DNA of 64,000 bases from Cyclobacteriaceae bacterium (lineage in GTDB: Bacteria; Bacteroidota; Bacteroidia; Cytophagales; Cyclobacteriaceae). The translations under genes were made by a program, and so were the position numbers. The notes below the pieces were generated by a model. That model searched no databases, was not told the origin of the DNA, and was given only the letters and a program-made list of their open reading frames with translations. Below, one piece after another: positions 52,432 to 60,901 of this stretch (its first letter is position 1; every line of letters starts with the position of its first letter). Location of the stretch: assembly GCA_020832305.1 (NCBI GenBank), contig JAFIEV010000082.1:1-64000 (forward strand), given 5' to 3'.

Positions 52432-52671
52432 TTAAAATTTAGCGTTAACTTCCAATATATGAACATTGCTTTTTTGAATTTTTTCTTTCAAATCCAGAAA
52501 AAAGTAGGCGGGCAGCCTTTGCAGGTTGGAGCTTCTTATCACGAGGTCCAAATCACTACCTTCAAAGGCATCACCGGTGACTCTGCTGCCATAAGCCCAG
52601 ATTTCTATTGGAAAATCTATCGTATTAAAAATTTCTATTAGACGTATGCGGTCTTTATCCCTCAATAGCAT
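52432..52671 (-). pseudogene. Truncated MNT-type nucleotidyltransferase (HEPN/MNT antitoxin remnant)
   Basis: A 79-residue product with the minimal nucleotidyltransferase motif: YGSRVTGDA (27-35) and SDLDLVI (39-45), the GSx...DxD site that AMPylates HEPN toxins. Intact proteins usually run to about 95-110 residues with a C-terminal D..W..I stretch and third acidic residue; here the frame stops after ILEVNAKF. No downstream frame restores the end, so it is probably inactive or a remnant. It lies between the R-M operon and the Gfo/Idh gene. Confidence 0.65.
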
Positions 52672-52720
52672 CGTTATGTCTCTTAATTATTTCAACAAGT
52701 TCCCTGGTATCAATTTTCAT
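52655..52720 (-). pseudogene. Possible remnant of a HEPN toxin C-terminus
   Basis: A 21-codon frame (MKIDTRELVEIIKRHNDAIEG) overlaps the start of the MNT gene by 17 bases, a position and overlap common for HEPN-MNT pairs. Translation of the upstream in-frame codons ends at a stop at 52748-52750, so at most the last helix survives. This is weak evidence by itself. Confidence 0.25.
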
Positions 52721-52838
52721 GCACGCTGCCTTTATGAATAAGTAAATCTAACAAATTAACCTTGTTCCTATGTAACATCACTTTTTGTTTTTTTCATAAA
52801 TAATTCTTCAATACCTTGAGCCATTAAAGCAAAATAAT

Positions 52839-53840
52839 ATGTCGGGCAAAATAAAATGGGGTATTTTGGGAGTAGCCAATATTGCCATAAAAAAAGTTAT
52901 TCCTGCTATGCAAAAGGACCCGCTTTGTGAAGTTTATGCCATAGCATCCAGAGACCTCCTAAAAGCCAAAGAAGCTGCGCATCAACTTAGTATTCCCGTG
53001 GCCCACGGTAGCTATGAGGCTTTGATCACTGACCCTGAAGTACAGGCTGTCTATATTCCTCTACCTAATCATTTACATGTCGAATGGACTGCCAAAGCCA
53101 TTCAGGCAGGGAAGCATGTGTTATGTGAAAAGCCTCTTTCACTAAGGTCAGATGATCTGATCCCACTGATGCGGCTGCGGGATGCACACAATGTAAAAGT
53201 AGGTGAGGCTTTTATGGTGCATACGGCCTCACAGTGGATAAAGGCCATGGGACTCATTAAAGGGGGAGAACTCGGTAGTCTGAAAAGTATTATGGGCTAT
53301 TTCAGCTATTATAAAATAGACCCTGAAAACTATAGAAATAAGCTCGATTTCGGCGGAGGTGGAGTCTATGACATAGGTTGTTACCCGGTGCATATGTCAC
53401 GCTGGGCTTTTAACGAGGAACCCAACAGGGTAGTATCCACACTGGAGTATGATCCTGTAATGAAAATAGATCGCCTGGCATCCGTAATTATGGAATTTCC
53501 TTCGGGCCAAAGTATTTTTAGCTGTGGTACCCAGATTGCACCTTATCAGCGGATGCATTTTTTCGGTGATAAAAAAAGACTTGAAGTATGTATCCCCTTT
53601 AACGCACCTCCCGACCGTACTACAGAAATCATCCTTGATGAAGGGGGCCTGGTAGTAGAAAAGGAATCAAAAATCTATATCGATCCGGCAGACCAGTATA
53701 CAGAACAATCACACGCTTTCAATACAGCCATTATGGAGGATACCGAAGTGCCCGTTCCGCTGGAGGATGCTTATGCCAATATGAAGGTGCTCGATGCCAT
53801 ATTTGCCTCGGCCAGCACAGGAGGCTGGGTAATTGTTTGA
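52839..53840 (+). CDS. Gfo/Idh/MocA-family dehydrogenase (cytoplasmic)
   Basis: A 333-residue NAD(P)-dependent sugar dehydrogenase-like protein. The Rossmann motif is WGILGVANIA, the EKP motif is HVLCEKPLSL and the substrate domain has FGGGGVYDIGCYPVHMSRW, which resembles D-xylose 1-dehydrogenase/dihydrodiol dehydrogenase-type members. There is no signal peptide, unlike the relative at 2304. Next to it are decayed MFS sugar transporter and AraC pieces, so it may be the surviving enzyme of a sugar-utilisation cluster. Confidence 0.9.
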   Translation: MSGKIKWGILGVANIAIKKVIPAMQKDPLCEVYAIASRDLLKAKEAAHQLSIPVAHGSYEALITDPEVQAVYIPLPNHLHVEWTAKAIQAGKHVLCEKPLSLRSDDLIPLMRLRDAHNVKVGEAFMVHTASQWIKAMGLIKGGELGSLKSIMGYFSYYKIDPENYRNKLDFGGGGVYDIGCYPVHMSRWAFNEEPNRVVSTLEYDPVMKIDRLASVIMEFPSGQSIFSCGTQIAPYQRMHFFGDKKRLEVCIPFNAPPDRTTEIILDEGGLVVEKESKIYIDPADQYTEQSHAFNTAIMEDTEVPVPLEDAYANMKVLDAIFASASTGGWVIV

Positions 53841-53875
53841 TGAAAAGGTAAGGTATCCAGACCATTTCCAATAGA

Positions 53876-53899
53876 TCAGGTTTTAGACCAAAAACCTGA
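53876..53899. repeat. Inverted repeat downstream of the dehydrogenase
   Basis: TCAGGTTTT (53876-53884) and AAAACCTGA (53891-53899) form a 9-bp stem with a 6-base loop. It lacks a T-run, so it is at best a weak terminator or mRNA end stabiliser of the gene at 52839. Confidence 0.4.
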
Positions 53900-54007
53900 C
53901 TTAAATGCCCACCAAAGGCAAATTATCATTTCCATTAGGATAGCGAATGTCCCTTTAGGGTAATGCCTATTGAGGTCACAAATAAGCTTTACAATTGTGC
54001 CCAGGCT

Positions 54008-54133
54008 TTATCCCTGTTTAAGCATCTCTTTTGCCATATCTAAATGAATCTTTGCTCCGAAGTGTGACTGATCCAGCTGTATTACTTCCGAAAAATATTG
54101 AATGGCCTCTTCAGTCCTTCCTAAACCAAGATA
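54008..54133 (-). pseudogene. TPR-repeat fragment
   Basis: The last 41 codons of a leftward frame read YLGLGRTEEAIQYFSEVIQLDQSHFGAKIHLDMAKEM, a single tetratricopeptide unit and its capping helix, ending in a normal stop. The upstream part of the open frame belongs to unrelated, frameshifted sequence, so this is the stranded end of a once larger gene. Confidence 0.55.
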
Positions 54134-54218
54134 TCCCATGAATTTACAAAGTCTTGAACACCGATTGTAAGAGTTAATTTTCGGTGGTTGTTTTCTTCCC
54201 AAAAGGGGTCTAGCACAC

Positions 54219-54380
54219 CTACCAGTGCAGTGCCGGCAAATGAACGATATCGAAAAAGCGCTCGTAAAAAGGTTTGGCCCCACCAATGACTACCCAGTCG
54301 TATCCAAAAAGTAATCCCCCCAGCGCCGAAATCATCGTGATGGTTACAATATATTTTTTGTTGAATTTCAAGGCTTCCAT
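54219..54380 (-). pseudogene. N-terminal fragment of an MFS sugar porter
   Basis: From ATG 54380 leftward, 53 codons encode MEALKFNKKYIVTITMISAL and then GGLLFGYDWVVIGGAKPFYE, the first helix and the GxLFGYD signature of sugar porters, then a stop. A second frame just below reads TALVGVL, matching the next helix, so a frameshift or deletion has occurred there. Beyond it the sequence no longer resembles a transporter; about 400 residues are missing. Confidence 0.75.
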
Positions 54381-54458
54381 TTTTAATGGATTTAACATGC
54401 TAAAGATACAATGGCTACTACTTTGTGACCATACATAATTTTATGATTGTATGGATAA

Positions 54459-54995
54459 TCCTATTTAATTGGGGCCAACTCCTGTTTTGTGATTCCAGCG
54501 CATGAGCCCCATATATATTGGGCTGATGAAAAAGATCCCTGGTCTATATACTGGATTCATTTCGGAGGAGCAAAAAGCCACTGTTTCGAAAAGTATTTTG
54601 GCCATCCAATTAATATAAAGGCCACAGTGAACTCTCGTATTGCAGATCGTATAACCTGTTTAACGAGATACTGACCGCACTTGAGCTGGGTTTTTCTAAA
54701 GAGAATATTGAATTTGCCAATTTAAATCTAAACGCTTTGCTGGCTTCCTTTTTTTACATGGAAACATATTGGGCTTCAAAAGGGTATCAAAGTAAAAATC
54801 CGGTTGAACAGACCATTTTTTTTATGCAGAAAAACCTGAGCAGTAATATCAAAATTCAGGATATTGCTCAACATGTGTAATTGTCTGAATCCCACCTTTC
54901 CAAAATTTTTCGGAACAAAACAGGGTCATCGCCTTTTGAATATTTTATTAACCTGAAAATGCAGGAGGCCATCCGTTTGCTCACAAATAAACAGT
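54459..54995 (+). pseudogene. Decayed AraC-family transcriptional regulator
   Basis: Two frames together encode an AraC-type regulator. The first (54459-54674) has CFVIPAHEPHIYWAD and DPWSIYWIHFGG, the cupin-like ligand domain. A one-base shift near 54650-54660 moves the match to the next frame, FNEILTALELGF through to NIKIQDIAQHV. An in-frame TAA at 54878-54880 then interrupts the first DNA-binding helix, before LSESHLSKIFRNKTGSSPFEYF...QEAIRLL. The second helix-turn-helix is missing; the sequence runs into the end of the barrel gene at 54996. It was probably the regulator of the neighbouring sugar transporter. Confidence 0.82.
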
Positions 54996-57809
54996 TTACT
55001 GCTGCATCATCATTCTGGGGCCCTGTCCTCTTCCACGACCTGTACCACTCATAGGATTAAGCTGCTTATTCAGTGAATAGGTAAGGGTAACCATAAAATA
55101 TCTGCCGAGGGCATTGGTTACAGATCTTTCGACAAAATTCACATCGGCCCTTTGGCTTATTCCTATATTTTGATCGAGCAGGTTGCTGGCAGACAGCTTA
55201 CCTTCCAGACTATTATTTTTTAAGAATGACCTGGCAATGCTCAGGTCCAGTAGTGGAATTGCCTGATTGAAATCGTTTTGCTGACCCTGAAAAATCAGAT
55301 AACTATAATTGGTGCTAAAGCGATACTTCTTTAGAAAATTTAAATTAAACTCTGCACCGTACGTCTGATTTAAAAAAACCTGGTTCAGGTCGGTAAATTC
55401 ATACCTTGTGAGCTGATGGTTCCAGTTGGCGGTTAAAAATGTTTCAACTACTTCCTTGTATGTAAATACATATCTAAGATTGCCGCCTAAAGAATTGTTG
55501 ACAATGGTTTCCTCAACGTCGTTCAGCAGGTTTACACCCCTTCTTTGATTGATGTTGGTACCCAAATTTACACGACTGCTCAATTTTTTAATTGGAAAGG
55601 TCATATTGGCACTTCCTCTGAAATTAATATTGTTACTCACATTCACCGGCGTAGTGGTTCTTACCAGGTTTTCGTCGATCAGCTGGGCATATACAATGGC
55701 ATTGCTGATATATTCCGCCGTACCGAAGAGAAAAAAGCCTACGGAGTTTACAATGTTGAAGTTATTGTATCTGGCCTGTAATGACTGACGATAGGCAGGT
55801 CTCAGGTTTGGATTGCCCACATAAATATTTAATGGGTCACGGTTATCGACCAAAGGTTGCAATTCCTGAATGCCGGGCTCCTGTACGCTGGTCTCATAAT
55901 CCATAGATAACCTTTTGGATGTACTGAATTCATAGTTAAACCGGGCCAGCGGCAGAAAATTTAAAAACTGATTGTCTATGGTGAAATCCTGAATTTCTGA
56001 CGCGCCTTTTAAACGGGTAAGCTGCATACCACTTCCCAAGGTAAAATTATAGGAATCACGGTTTATCCTAAGGTTTAATCCGCCCCTTTGATAGAGGTAA
56101 TTGCTTTTAAATCGGTTACTCAGCAAAGTGTTGAAAACCCGTGCGCCTTCTTCGAGGTCGTAAACATCCTGATTAACCTGATTGCGGTTTTGAGCTAAAA
56201 CATAATTCACTTCCAGATACCGGCGGTTACCCAAAGGTTCAGTGAAATTAAAGTTAGTGCCTATTGTCTGGTTAGAGGTATTTTGCTCGTTTTCCTGATT
56301 GAGTATTATCTCGCGAAAATCTCCCGCATAAAATCGATTCACAGCTTGCAGGTAGCCTTCATTTTCACTTTGATTGGCGGCAAAATCAAGTCCGGCAGAC
56401 AAGGTCCGCCCTTTTTTGGTAAAACGATGTCTCCAGAGCAGATTGGTATTAACATTGGCCGACTTGCCCTGATTAAAGGTTTCCTGTTCGCTGTCATTTT
56501 GCAAAAATCCATCAGCCCGGGTGTTGGAGCTTTCAGTGTTTTGAAAAGAGCGGGTATTGCTCAGGCTGGCATCTGCGGTTATTAATAAACTATTTGCGGT
56601 ATCGAGTTTACTGTCGATTCGTACATTGCTACGGTGGCTTTCATTTTGAGTGTTTCGCTGGCTGTTTTGCAGAAAGTCGAAATTACCGGAAGGCAAGAAG
56701 TTTTCCCTTTCCAGGTCGGTTTCAACGTTGGTATTCATATAATTATAAAAGTAGCTGCCATTGACTTCGGTTTTATCCGTAACTTTTTGGTTGGCATTTA
56801 CACCCCCCGCCCAGGTTTCGGTTATACCTGTTGTACCTGCCCTTCCACCGAAGTTTATAGGTACCATAGAGTTACTTCCTCCGCCGCGATTGAATGTCAT
56901 AGCCCCGCCACCCAGCATTCTTTGGGAGTTACCAGAAAAATTCATAAACTCTCCAAAAGAAAAGCCTTGCTGATTGATGTTGTTTCCTTGCCCCAGGAAA
57001 GAAAGCTGTCCCTTCTTACTAAAGCGATTAACATTGGTTTTCAAAGCAAAGCGGTCATCTGATCCATATCCCGCACTTGTGTTCCCGAAAGCACCAGCTT
57101 TTTTATCATCTTTGAGTTCAAGGTTGATGGTTTTCTCACGTTGGCCATCGTCGATGCCTGAAAACTGAGCTTGCTCTGATTTGCGGTCAAACACCTGCAC
57201 TTTAGACACTGCATCGGCAGGAAGATTTTGTGTAGCCATTTTTGGGTCTCTGCCAAAAAATTCTTTACCATCTACCAGCACCCTACGTACTTGTTCACCC
57301 TGCGCAGTTATGGTTCCCTCATTATCAACCTCTATACCCGGTAATCTCTTAAGCAGGTCTTCTACAACGGCATTTTCCCGCACTTTAAATGCCAAAGCAT
57401 CATATTCAATGGTATCTTTTTTAATAATCATGGGAATACGCTCTCCCTCGATCACCACACCTGATAAAAGCTGATCTTCCTGACCCATTTTAATCACACC
57501 CAGTTGCACTTCTCCATTTTGGGGCTCACCAACTCTTAAAAACTGATTGGCATATCCAATAAATGAGACCCTTAACAGATAGTTTCCGGGGTTTACATTT
57601 TTAACTTCAAAATATCCGTTTTTATCTGTGATGGCAAAATTGACCATTGTGGAATCCCTTGACTGTATCAGCATTATCGTTGCTGAGGGCAATTCTACCA
57701 TTGTGGAATCCTTTACCTGGCCTTTTATGCTAAATTTCTGTGCCAGGCCCCAGTGGGAGGAAGCCAATAACAAAACAAAAAACAGTATTTTCTTCATGTC
57801 GGTTTTCAT
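54996..57809 (-). CDS. Outer-membrane beta-barrel protein with carboxypeptidase-regulatory domain and plug
   Basis: A 937-residue TonB-receptor-like outer-membrane protein. The signal peptide ends GLAQ. A CarboxypepD_reg domain (about 25-110: IKGQVKDSTMVELPSATIML) and a plug-like region (about 120-220: VVEDLLKRLPGIEVDNEGTITAQGEQVRRVLVDGKEFFG) precede the barrel. There is no clear TonB box. Low-complexity Gly/Met/Arg segments occur near 285-325 (GGGAMTFNRGGG) and at the C-terminus (GTGRGRGQGPRMMMQQ). It starts 9 bases after the GLPGLI gene stop, so they form an operon. Met 57797 is an alternative start that begins the signal peptide directly. Confidence 0.9.
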   Translation of the reverse strand: MKTDMKKILFFVLLLASSHWGLAQKFSIKGQVKDSTMVELPSATIMLIQSRDSTMVNFAITDKNGYFEVKNVNPGNYLLRVSFIGYANQFLRVGEPQNGEVQLGVIKMGQEDQLLSGVVIEGERIPMIIKKDTIEYDALAFKVRENAVVEDLLKRLPGIEVDNEGTITAQGEQVRRVLVDGKEFFGRDPKMATQNLPADAVSKVQVFDRKSEQAQFSGIDDGQREKTINLELKDDKKAGAFGNTSAGYGSDDRFALKTNVNRFSKKGQLSFLGQGNNINQQGFSFGEFMNFSGNSQRMLGGGAMTFNRGGGSNSMVPINFGGRAGTTGITETWAGGVNANQKVTDKTEVNGSYFYNYMNTNVETDLERENFLPSGNFDFLQNSQRNTQNESHRSNVRIDSKLDTANSLLITADASLSNTRSFQNTESSNTRADGFLQNDSEQETFNQGKSANVNTNLLWRHRFTKKGRTLSAGLDFAANQSENEGYLQAVNRFYAGDFREIILNQENEQNTSNQTIGTNFNFTEPLGNRRYLEVNYVLAQNRNQVNQDVYDLEEGARVFNTLLSNRFKSNYLYQRGGLNLRINRDSYNFTLGSGMQLTRLKGASEIQDFTIDNQFLNFLPLARFNYEFSTSKRLSMDYETSVQEPGIQELQPLVDNRDPLNIYVGNPNLRPAYRQSLQARYNNFNIVNSVGFFLFGTAEYISNAIVYAQLIDENLVRTTTPVNVSNNINFRGSANMTFPIKKLSSRVNLGTNINQRRGVNLLNDVEETIVNNSLGGNLRYVFTYKEVVETFLTANWNHQLTRYEFTDLNQVFLNQTYGAEFNLNFLKKYRFSTNYSYLIFQGQQNDFNQAIPLLDLSIARSFLKNNSLEGKLSASNLLDQNIGISQRADVNFVERSVTNALGRYFMVTLTYSLNKQLNPMSGTGRGRGQGPRMMMQQ

Positions 57810-57818
57810 GTGGTTACA

Positions 57819-58589
57819 TTAATTGAAGCGTCTGAATCCGCCGCCGCCTTGGTTTCGCATTTTTTCCATTTGTTCGCGCATCATAGCAGTAAATTTTTCA
57901 CGGGATATTTTCTCGCCTTTATCCGGCTTTTTAATGTCTTGCTTTTGAAGGGTTTTAAACTCAATTTTTCGGGCAATGAAAACACGTTCTCCATTGTTGA
58001 TATCGAGCGCAAGTATGGTGCCCGGCAGGCTGGCATAACTTTCCGGGCCATTAAATGGTGGCAACTGCAAGGCAAACCAGGCCGTGATTTCCTGGATGTT
58101 TTCTGCATTACTGCTATCGGTATAATATGCCATCTGACATAGATATCCGGATATTTCCATTTGTTCACTCCCTATTTTCCATGGCGCAATATTCAGAGTA
58201 TCTTCTATCAGGTATTTTTTGCCCATAAATTCCTGCTGAACCGTTCTGATCCTGGAGGTTTTTTCAAGATGTGTTTCCATACCCGGCATCCTGAACATCA
58301 TCCGGCGGCCACCACCCTGCTGTGTTGCTTCTGCCTCCTCATCTATGATAATTTTATATAAAGATTCCGTTTCGTTGAAAAACAACTGGTAATTGTCACT
58401 TCTGAATTGGGGTATCATGGCTTTCATTTCCTCACGTTCGGCCGGAATTCTTCTATGTACATCCATACGGACCTCATATTCTATAATACCCGATGTTTTT
58501 TGCGACATCAATGCCGGGCTGATCAATAAAGAAATTGCCAGCGAAATGAAAAATGAAATGAGCGGTACTTTTCCTATCAGACGGTTCAT
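57819..58589 (-). CDS. GLPGLI-family exported protein
   Basis: A 256-residue protein of the GLPGLI family of Bacteroidota exported proteins. It has a signal-anchor (about 8-28) and the family pattern GIIEYEVRMDV, DEEAEATQQ...RMMFRMPG and AWFALQLPPFNGPESYASLPGTILALDINNGE, where the signature is seen in the degenerate form SLPGTIL. Its tail is Met/Gly/Arg-rich (MREQMEKMRNQGGGGFRRFN). Such proteins are nearly always encoded with an outer-membrane barrel, as here. Function is unknown. Confidence 0.88.
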   Translation of the reverse strand: MNRLIGKVPLISFFISLAISLLISPALMSQKTSGIIEYEVRMDVHRRIPAEREEMKAMIPQFRSDNYQLFFNETESLYKIIIDEEAEATQQGGGRRMMFRMPGMETHLEKTSRIRTVQQEFMGKKYLIEDTLNIAPWKIGSEQMEISGYLCQMAYYTDSSNAENIQEITAWFALQLPPFNGPESYASLPGTILALDINNGERVFIARKIEFKTLQKQDIKKPDKGEKISREKFTAMMREQMEKMRNQGGGGFRRFN

Positions 58590-58620
58590 ATGATTAAATT
58601 TTGAATTTGCCTTATTTCGA

Positions 58621-58690
58621 TGCTCAAAATTAGTTGCTCAAAATTTATAATGAGGTTAACCAAACTGGAAACAAGGTTAATTAAGGTTAA
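58621..58690. promoter_or_regulatory. Phased direct repeats between the barrel operon and the two-component genes
   Basis: Three exact AGGTTAA copies start at 58653, 58674 and 58684, that is 21 and 10 bases apart, two turns and one turn of DNA. Just left, TGCTCAAAATT occurs at 58621 and 58635. OmpR-type regulators bind such direct repeats on one helix face, so this is a likely operator for the regulator encoded at 60182. Confidence 0.6.
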
Positions 58691-58731
58691 AGCCTGATGA
58701 TTTTCATAAATAATGGATATACTTTAGTGTT

Positions 58732-60195
58732 GTGAAACGCAAATCATATATAGCAAAGGTCTTGATCGCCATAAGCCTGGTTATGCTGGTTATGCTTCAA
58801 TTGTTATGGTTGAAAAGAGAGTTTCAATCGGGCGTAGAGGCATTTGACCGGGAGACCAACCTGGTGTTTCGAAGTACTATACAACACATTACCGATTCAT
58901 TGATTTTCAGCAACCTTGAATTGAGCGGATTGGATACTGTGCAATTTCAATCTGTAAGGGAAATGCTCAGATCGATGCGCAGGGGAGAACCGGGTATGAA
59001 CAGAGGTTTAAGAAATCTTGAAATGTATCGGAAAAATACTGAAAATAGCCCTGACAAGTCAGATACGGTTTTACATTGGAACTTGCAGCGACCTGTGGAG
59101 GATGATAGTATTGCCCAAAGTGGAAATGATGCTCCTATGCAAACTCAATCAGGTCCGATGCGATACTTTTCACTTTTTGCCATAGAAGCCATCGACCCTG
59201 AGGTTTTGGAGGCTGAGTTCAGACAAGGTCTTAGCGAAAAATTAAAAAGACTTGATGTAAATGTGTTGATAAAAGAAGCAGGCGAGAGAGATTTTTTTCA
59301 GAACAGTGATTCCATATCCTTTACAACTCATTTCATGAGATTGGGAAGAAAAAATTTATATGCCATCGAATTTCCCAAAGGGGCAAAACATGTACTGAAT
59401 GGTATTTTACCTCAGATCGGCTTCTCCATAGTTCTTACAGGCTTGATGGTACTATCTTTTACTTTTCTGCTGAATAACATGAGGGCACAGGAAAAACTCA
59501 TTGTGCAAAAAAATACTTTTATAAGCAATGTAAGCCATGAATTGAAAACCCCGGTAGCTACCGTTAGCGTGGCACTGGAGGCTTTAAAAAATTTCAATGT
59601 ATTGCAACAACCTGAAAAAACAAGAGAATATCTTCAAATCGCTGAAAATGAAGTAAAAAGGCTTGACTTGATGGTGGAGAAAATTCTCAAAACCACGGTA
59701 TTTGATACCGATGGCCATCAGCATATTGCCTTCAGGCCGCTTGACCTTGCTGTGCTGCTAAGAAAAATCACCCAGACTTTCTACCTGCTGGCCTCGAAAA
59801 AAAATACCGAAATTCAATATCAGGCTGAGAATCAGGTGCTCGTCAATGGAAATGAAGAATATCTCGAACTTATGATCTATAACCTTATTGACAATGCCTT
59901 AAAATATGGCGGTAACGGAAGTATTATTAAATTAGAATTATTCTGTGATGGTCCCTGGGCTTTTCTGGTGGTAGAGGATGAAGGTTTTGGAATCGCAAGG
60001 GAATATCATGAAAAGATATTTGACAGGTTTTTTAGGGTACCCAGTGGTAATGTTCATGATATTAAAGGTTATGGTCTGGGATTAAGCTTTGTAGCAGGTG
60101 TAGTCAAAAGTCATAAAGGATTGGTTACTCTGGAAAGTGCGCCGGGAAAAGGATCAAAATTCACAGTAAAATTGCCCTTATATGCCGGGAATTAA
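58732..60195 (+). CDS. Membrane sensor histidine kinase
   Basis: A 487-residue kinase starting at GTG 58732 (the nearby ATG at 58713 meets a stop). Membrane helices at about 8-26 and 224-248 bracket a periplasmic sensor of about 195 residues, which contains a Met/Arg/Gly-rich stretch (MLRSMRRGEPGMNRGLRN, 78-95). HisKA has H269 in SNVSHELKTP; the ATPase has NLIDNALKYGG, EDEGFGIA and GYGLGLSFV. Its stop overlaps the response regulator start by 14 bases. It is divergent from the GLPGLI/barrel operon, probably its target. Confidence 0.94.
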   Translation: MKRKSYIAKVLIAISLVMLVMLQLLWLKREFQSGVEAFDRETNLVFRSTIQHITDSLIFSNLELSGLDTVQFQSVREMLRSMRRGEPGMNRGLRNLEMYRKNTENSPDKSDTVLHWNLQRPVEDDSIAQSGNDAPMQTQSGPMRYFSLFAIEAIDPEVLEAEFRQGLSEKLKRLDVNVLIKEAGERDFFQNSDSISFTTHFMRLGRKNLYAIEFPKGAKHVLNGILPQIGFSIVLTGLMVLSFTFLLNNMRAQEKLIVQKNTFISNVSHELKTPVATVSVALEALKNFNVLQQPEKTREYLQIAENEVKRLDLMVEKILKTTVFDTDGHQHIAFRPLDLAVLLRKITQTFYLLASKKNTEIQYQAENQVLVNGNEEYLELMIYNLIDNALKYGGNGSIIKLELFCDGPWAFLVVEDEGFGIAREYHEKIFDRFFRVPSGNVHDIKGYGLGLSFVAGVVKSHKGLVTLESAPGKGSKFTVKLPLYAGN

Positions 60196-60883
60196 AGTTT
60201 TATATGTAGAGGATGAACCCTTTCTGGCTCAAATTGTCAAGGAAAGTCTCCAAAGCAGAGGCTATCAGGTAGAACACATCTCACATGGCAGCCTTGCGCT
60301 AAAGGCCTTTGAAACTCTGCAGCCAGAGATTTGCATTTTAGATGTTATGTTACCTGGTGCTGACGGTTTTGAGATAGGAAAAACCATTCGAAATCTGAAT
60401 AAACAGATCCCCATCATTTTTCTGACGGCAAAAACCCAAACCGGTGATGTTTTGCAGGGCTTTTCCAGCGGCGGCAATGACTATCTCAAAAAGCCATTCA
60501 GTATGGAAGAGCTGATTGTCAGGATAGAAAACCTGCTGAGTCTCACCAGAGGACAAGGTGAAGAAAATCAACCCGAAAACCACCAAATCGGGGCTTATGT
60601 TTTTTCTCCAAAAACCTATGAACTAAAAATAAATGGTCATCCGGTTAAAAAACTATCGCATCGTGAAACTACATTACTGCTCATGCTGGTCAATGGTAAA
60701 AATGAACCTGTGTTGCGAAAAGACATCCTGATGAAACTCTGGGGCGATGATTCTTTTTACAATTCCAGAAATCTGGACGTGTACCTTACAAGGCTCAGGG
60801 ATTATCTCAAAAATGACCCTTGCATTGAAATTATTACTATAAAAGGCATAGGTTATCATATGATTGTAAAGTCGTCACCCTGA
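60182..60883 (+). CDS. OmpR/PhoB-family response regulator
   Basis: A 233-residue regulator: receiver domain with E10, D11, phosphoacceptor D54 (CILDVMLPGADGF), T82 and K104 (KKPFS), then a winged-helix effector (about 140-230: LSHRETTLLLMLV, RKDILMKLWGDDSFYNSRNLDVYLTRLRDYL). All phosphotransfer residues are present. It overlaps the kinase gene, so both are translated together. The phased AGGTTAA repeats upstream of the kinase are a likely binding site, implying autoregulation as well as control of the barrel operon. Confidence 0.94.
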   Translation: MPGIKVLYVEDEPFLAQIVKESLQSRGYQVEHISHGSLALKAFETLQPEICILDVMLPGADGFEIGKTIRNLNKQIPIIFLTAKTQTGDVLQGFSSGGNDYLKKPFSMEELIVRIENLLSLTRGQGEENQPENHQIGAYVFSPKTYELKINGHPVKKLSHRETTLLLMLVNGKNEPVLRKDILMKLWGDDSFYNSRNLDVYLTRLRDYLKNDPCIEIITIKGIGYHMIVKSSP

Positions 60884-60901
60884 AAAAGAAACGATACATT
60901 T

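Noticed and set aside
56283-57474. Several rightward frames of 60-140 codons inside the barrel gene
   Set aside because: They are antisense shadows of the well-supported leftward barrel gene and have no independent features.
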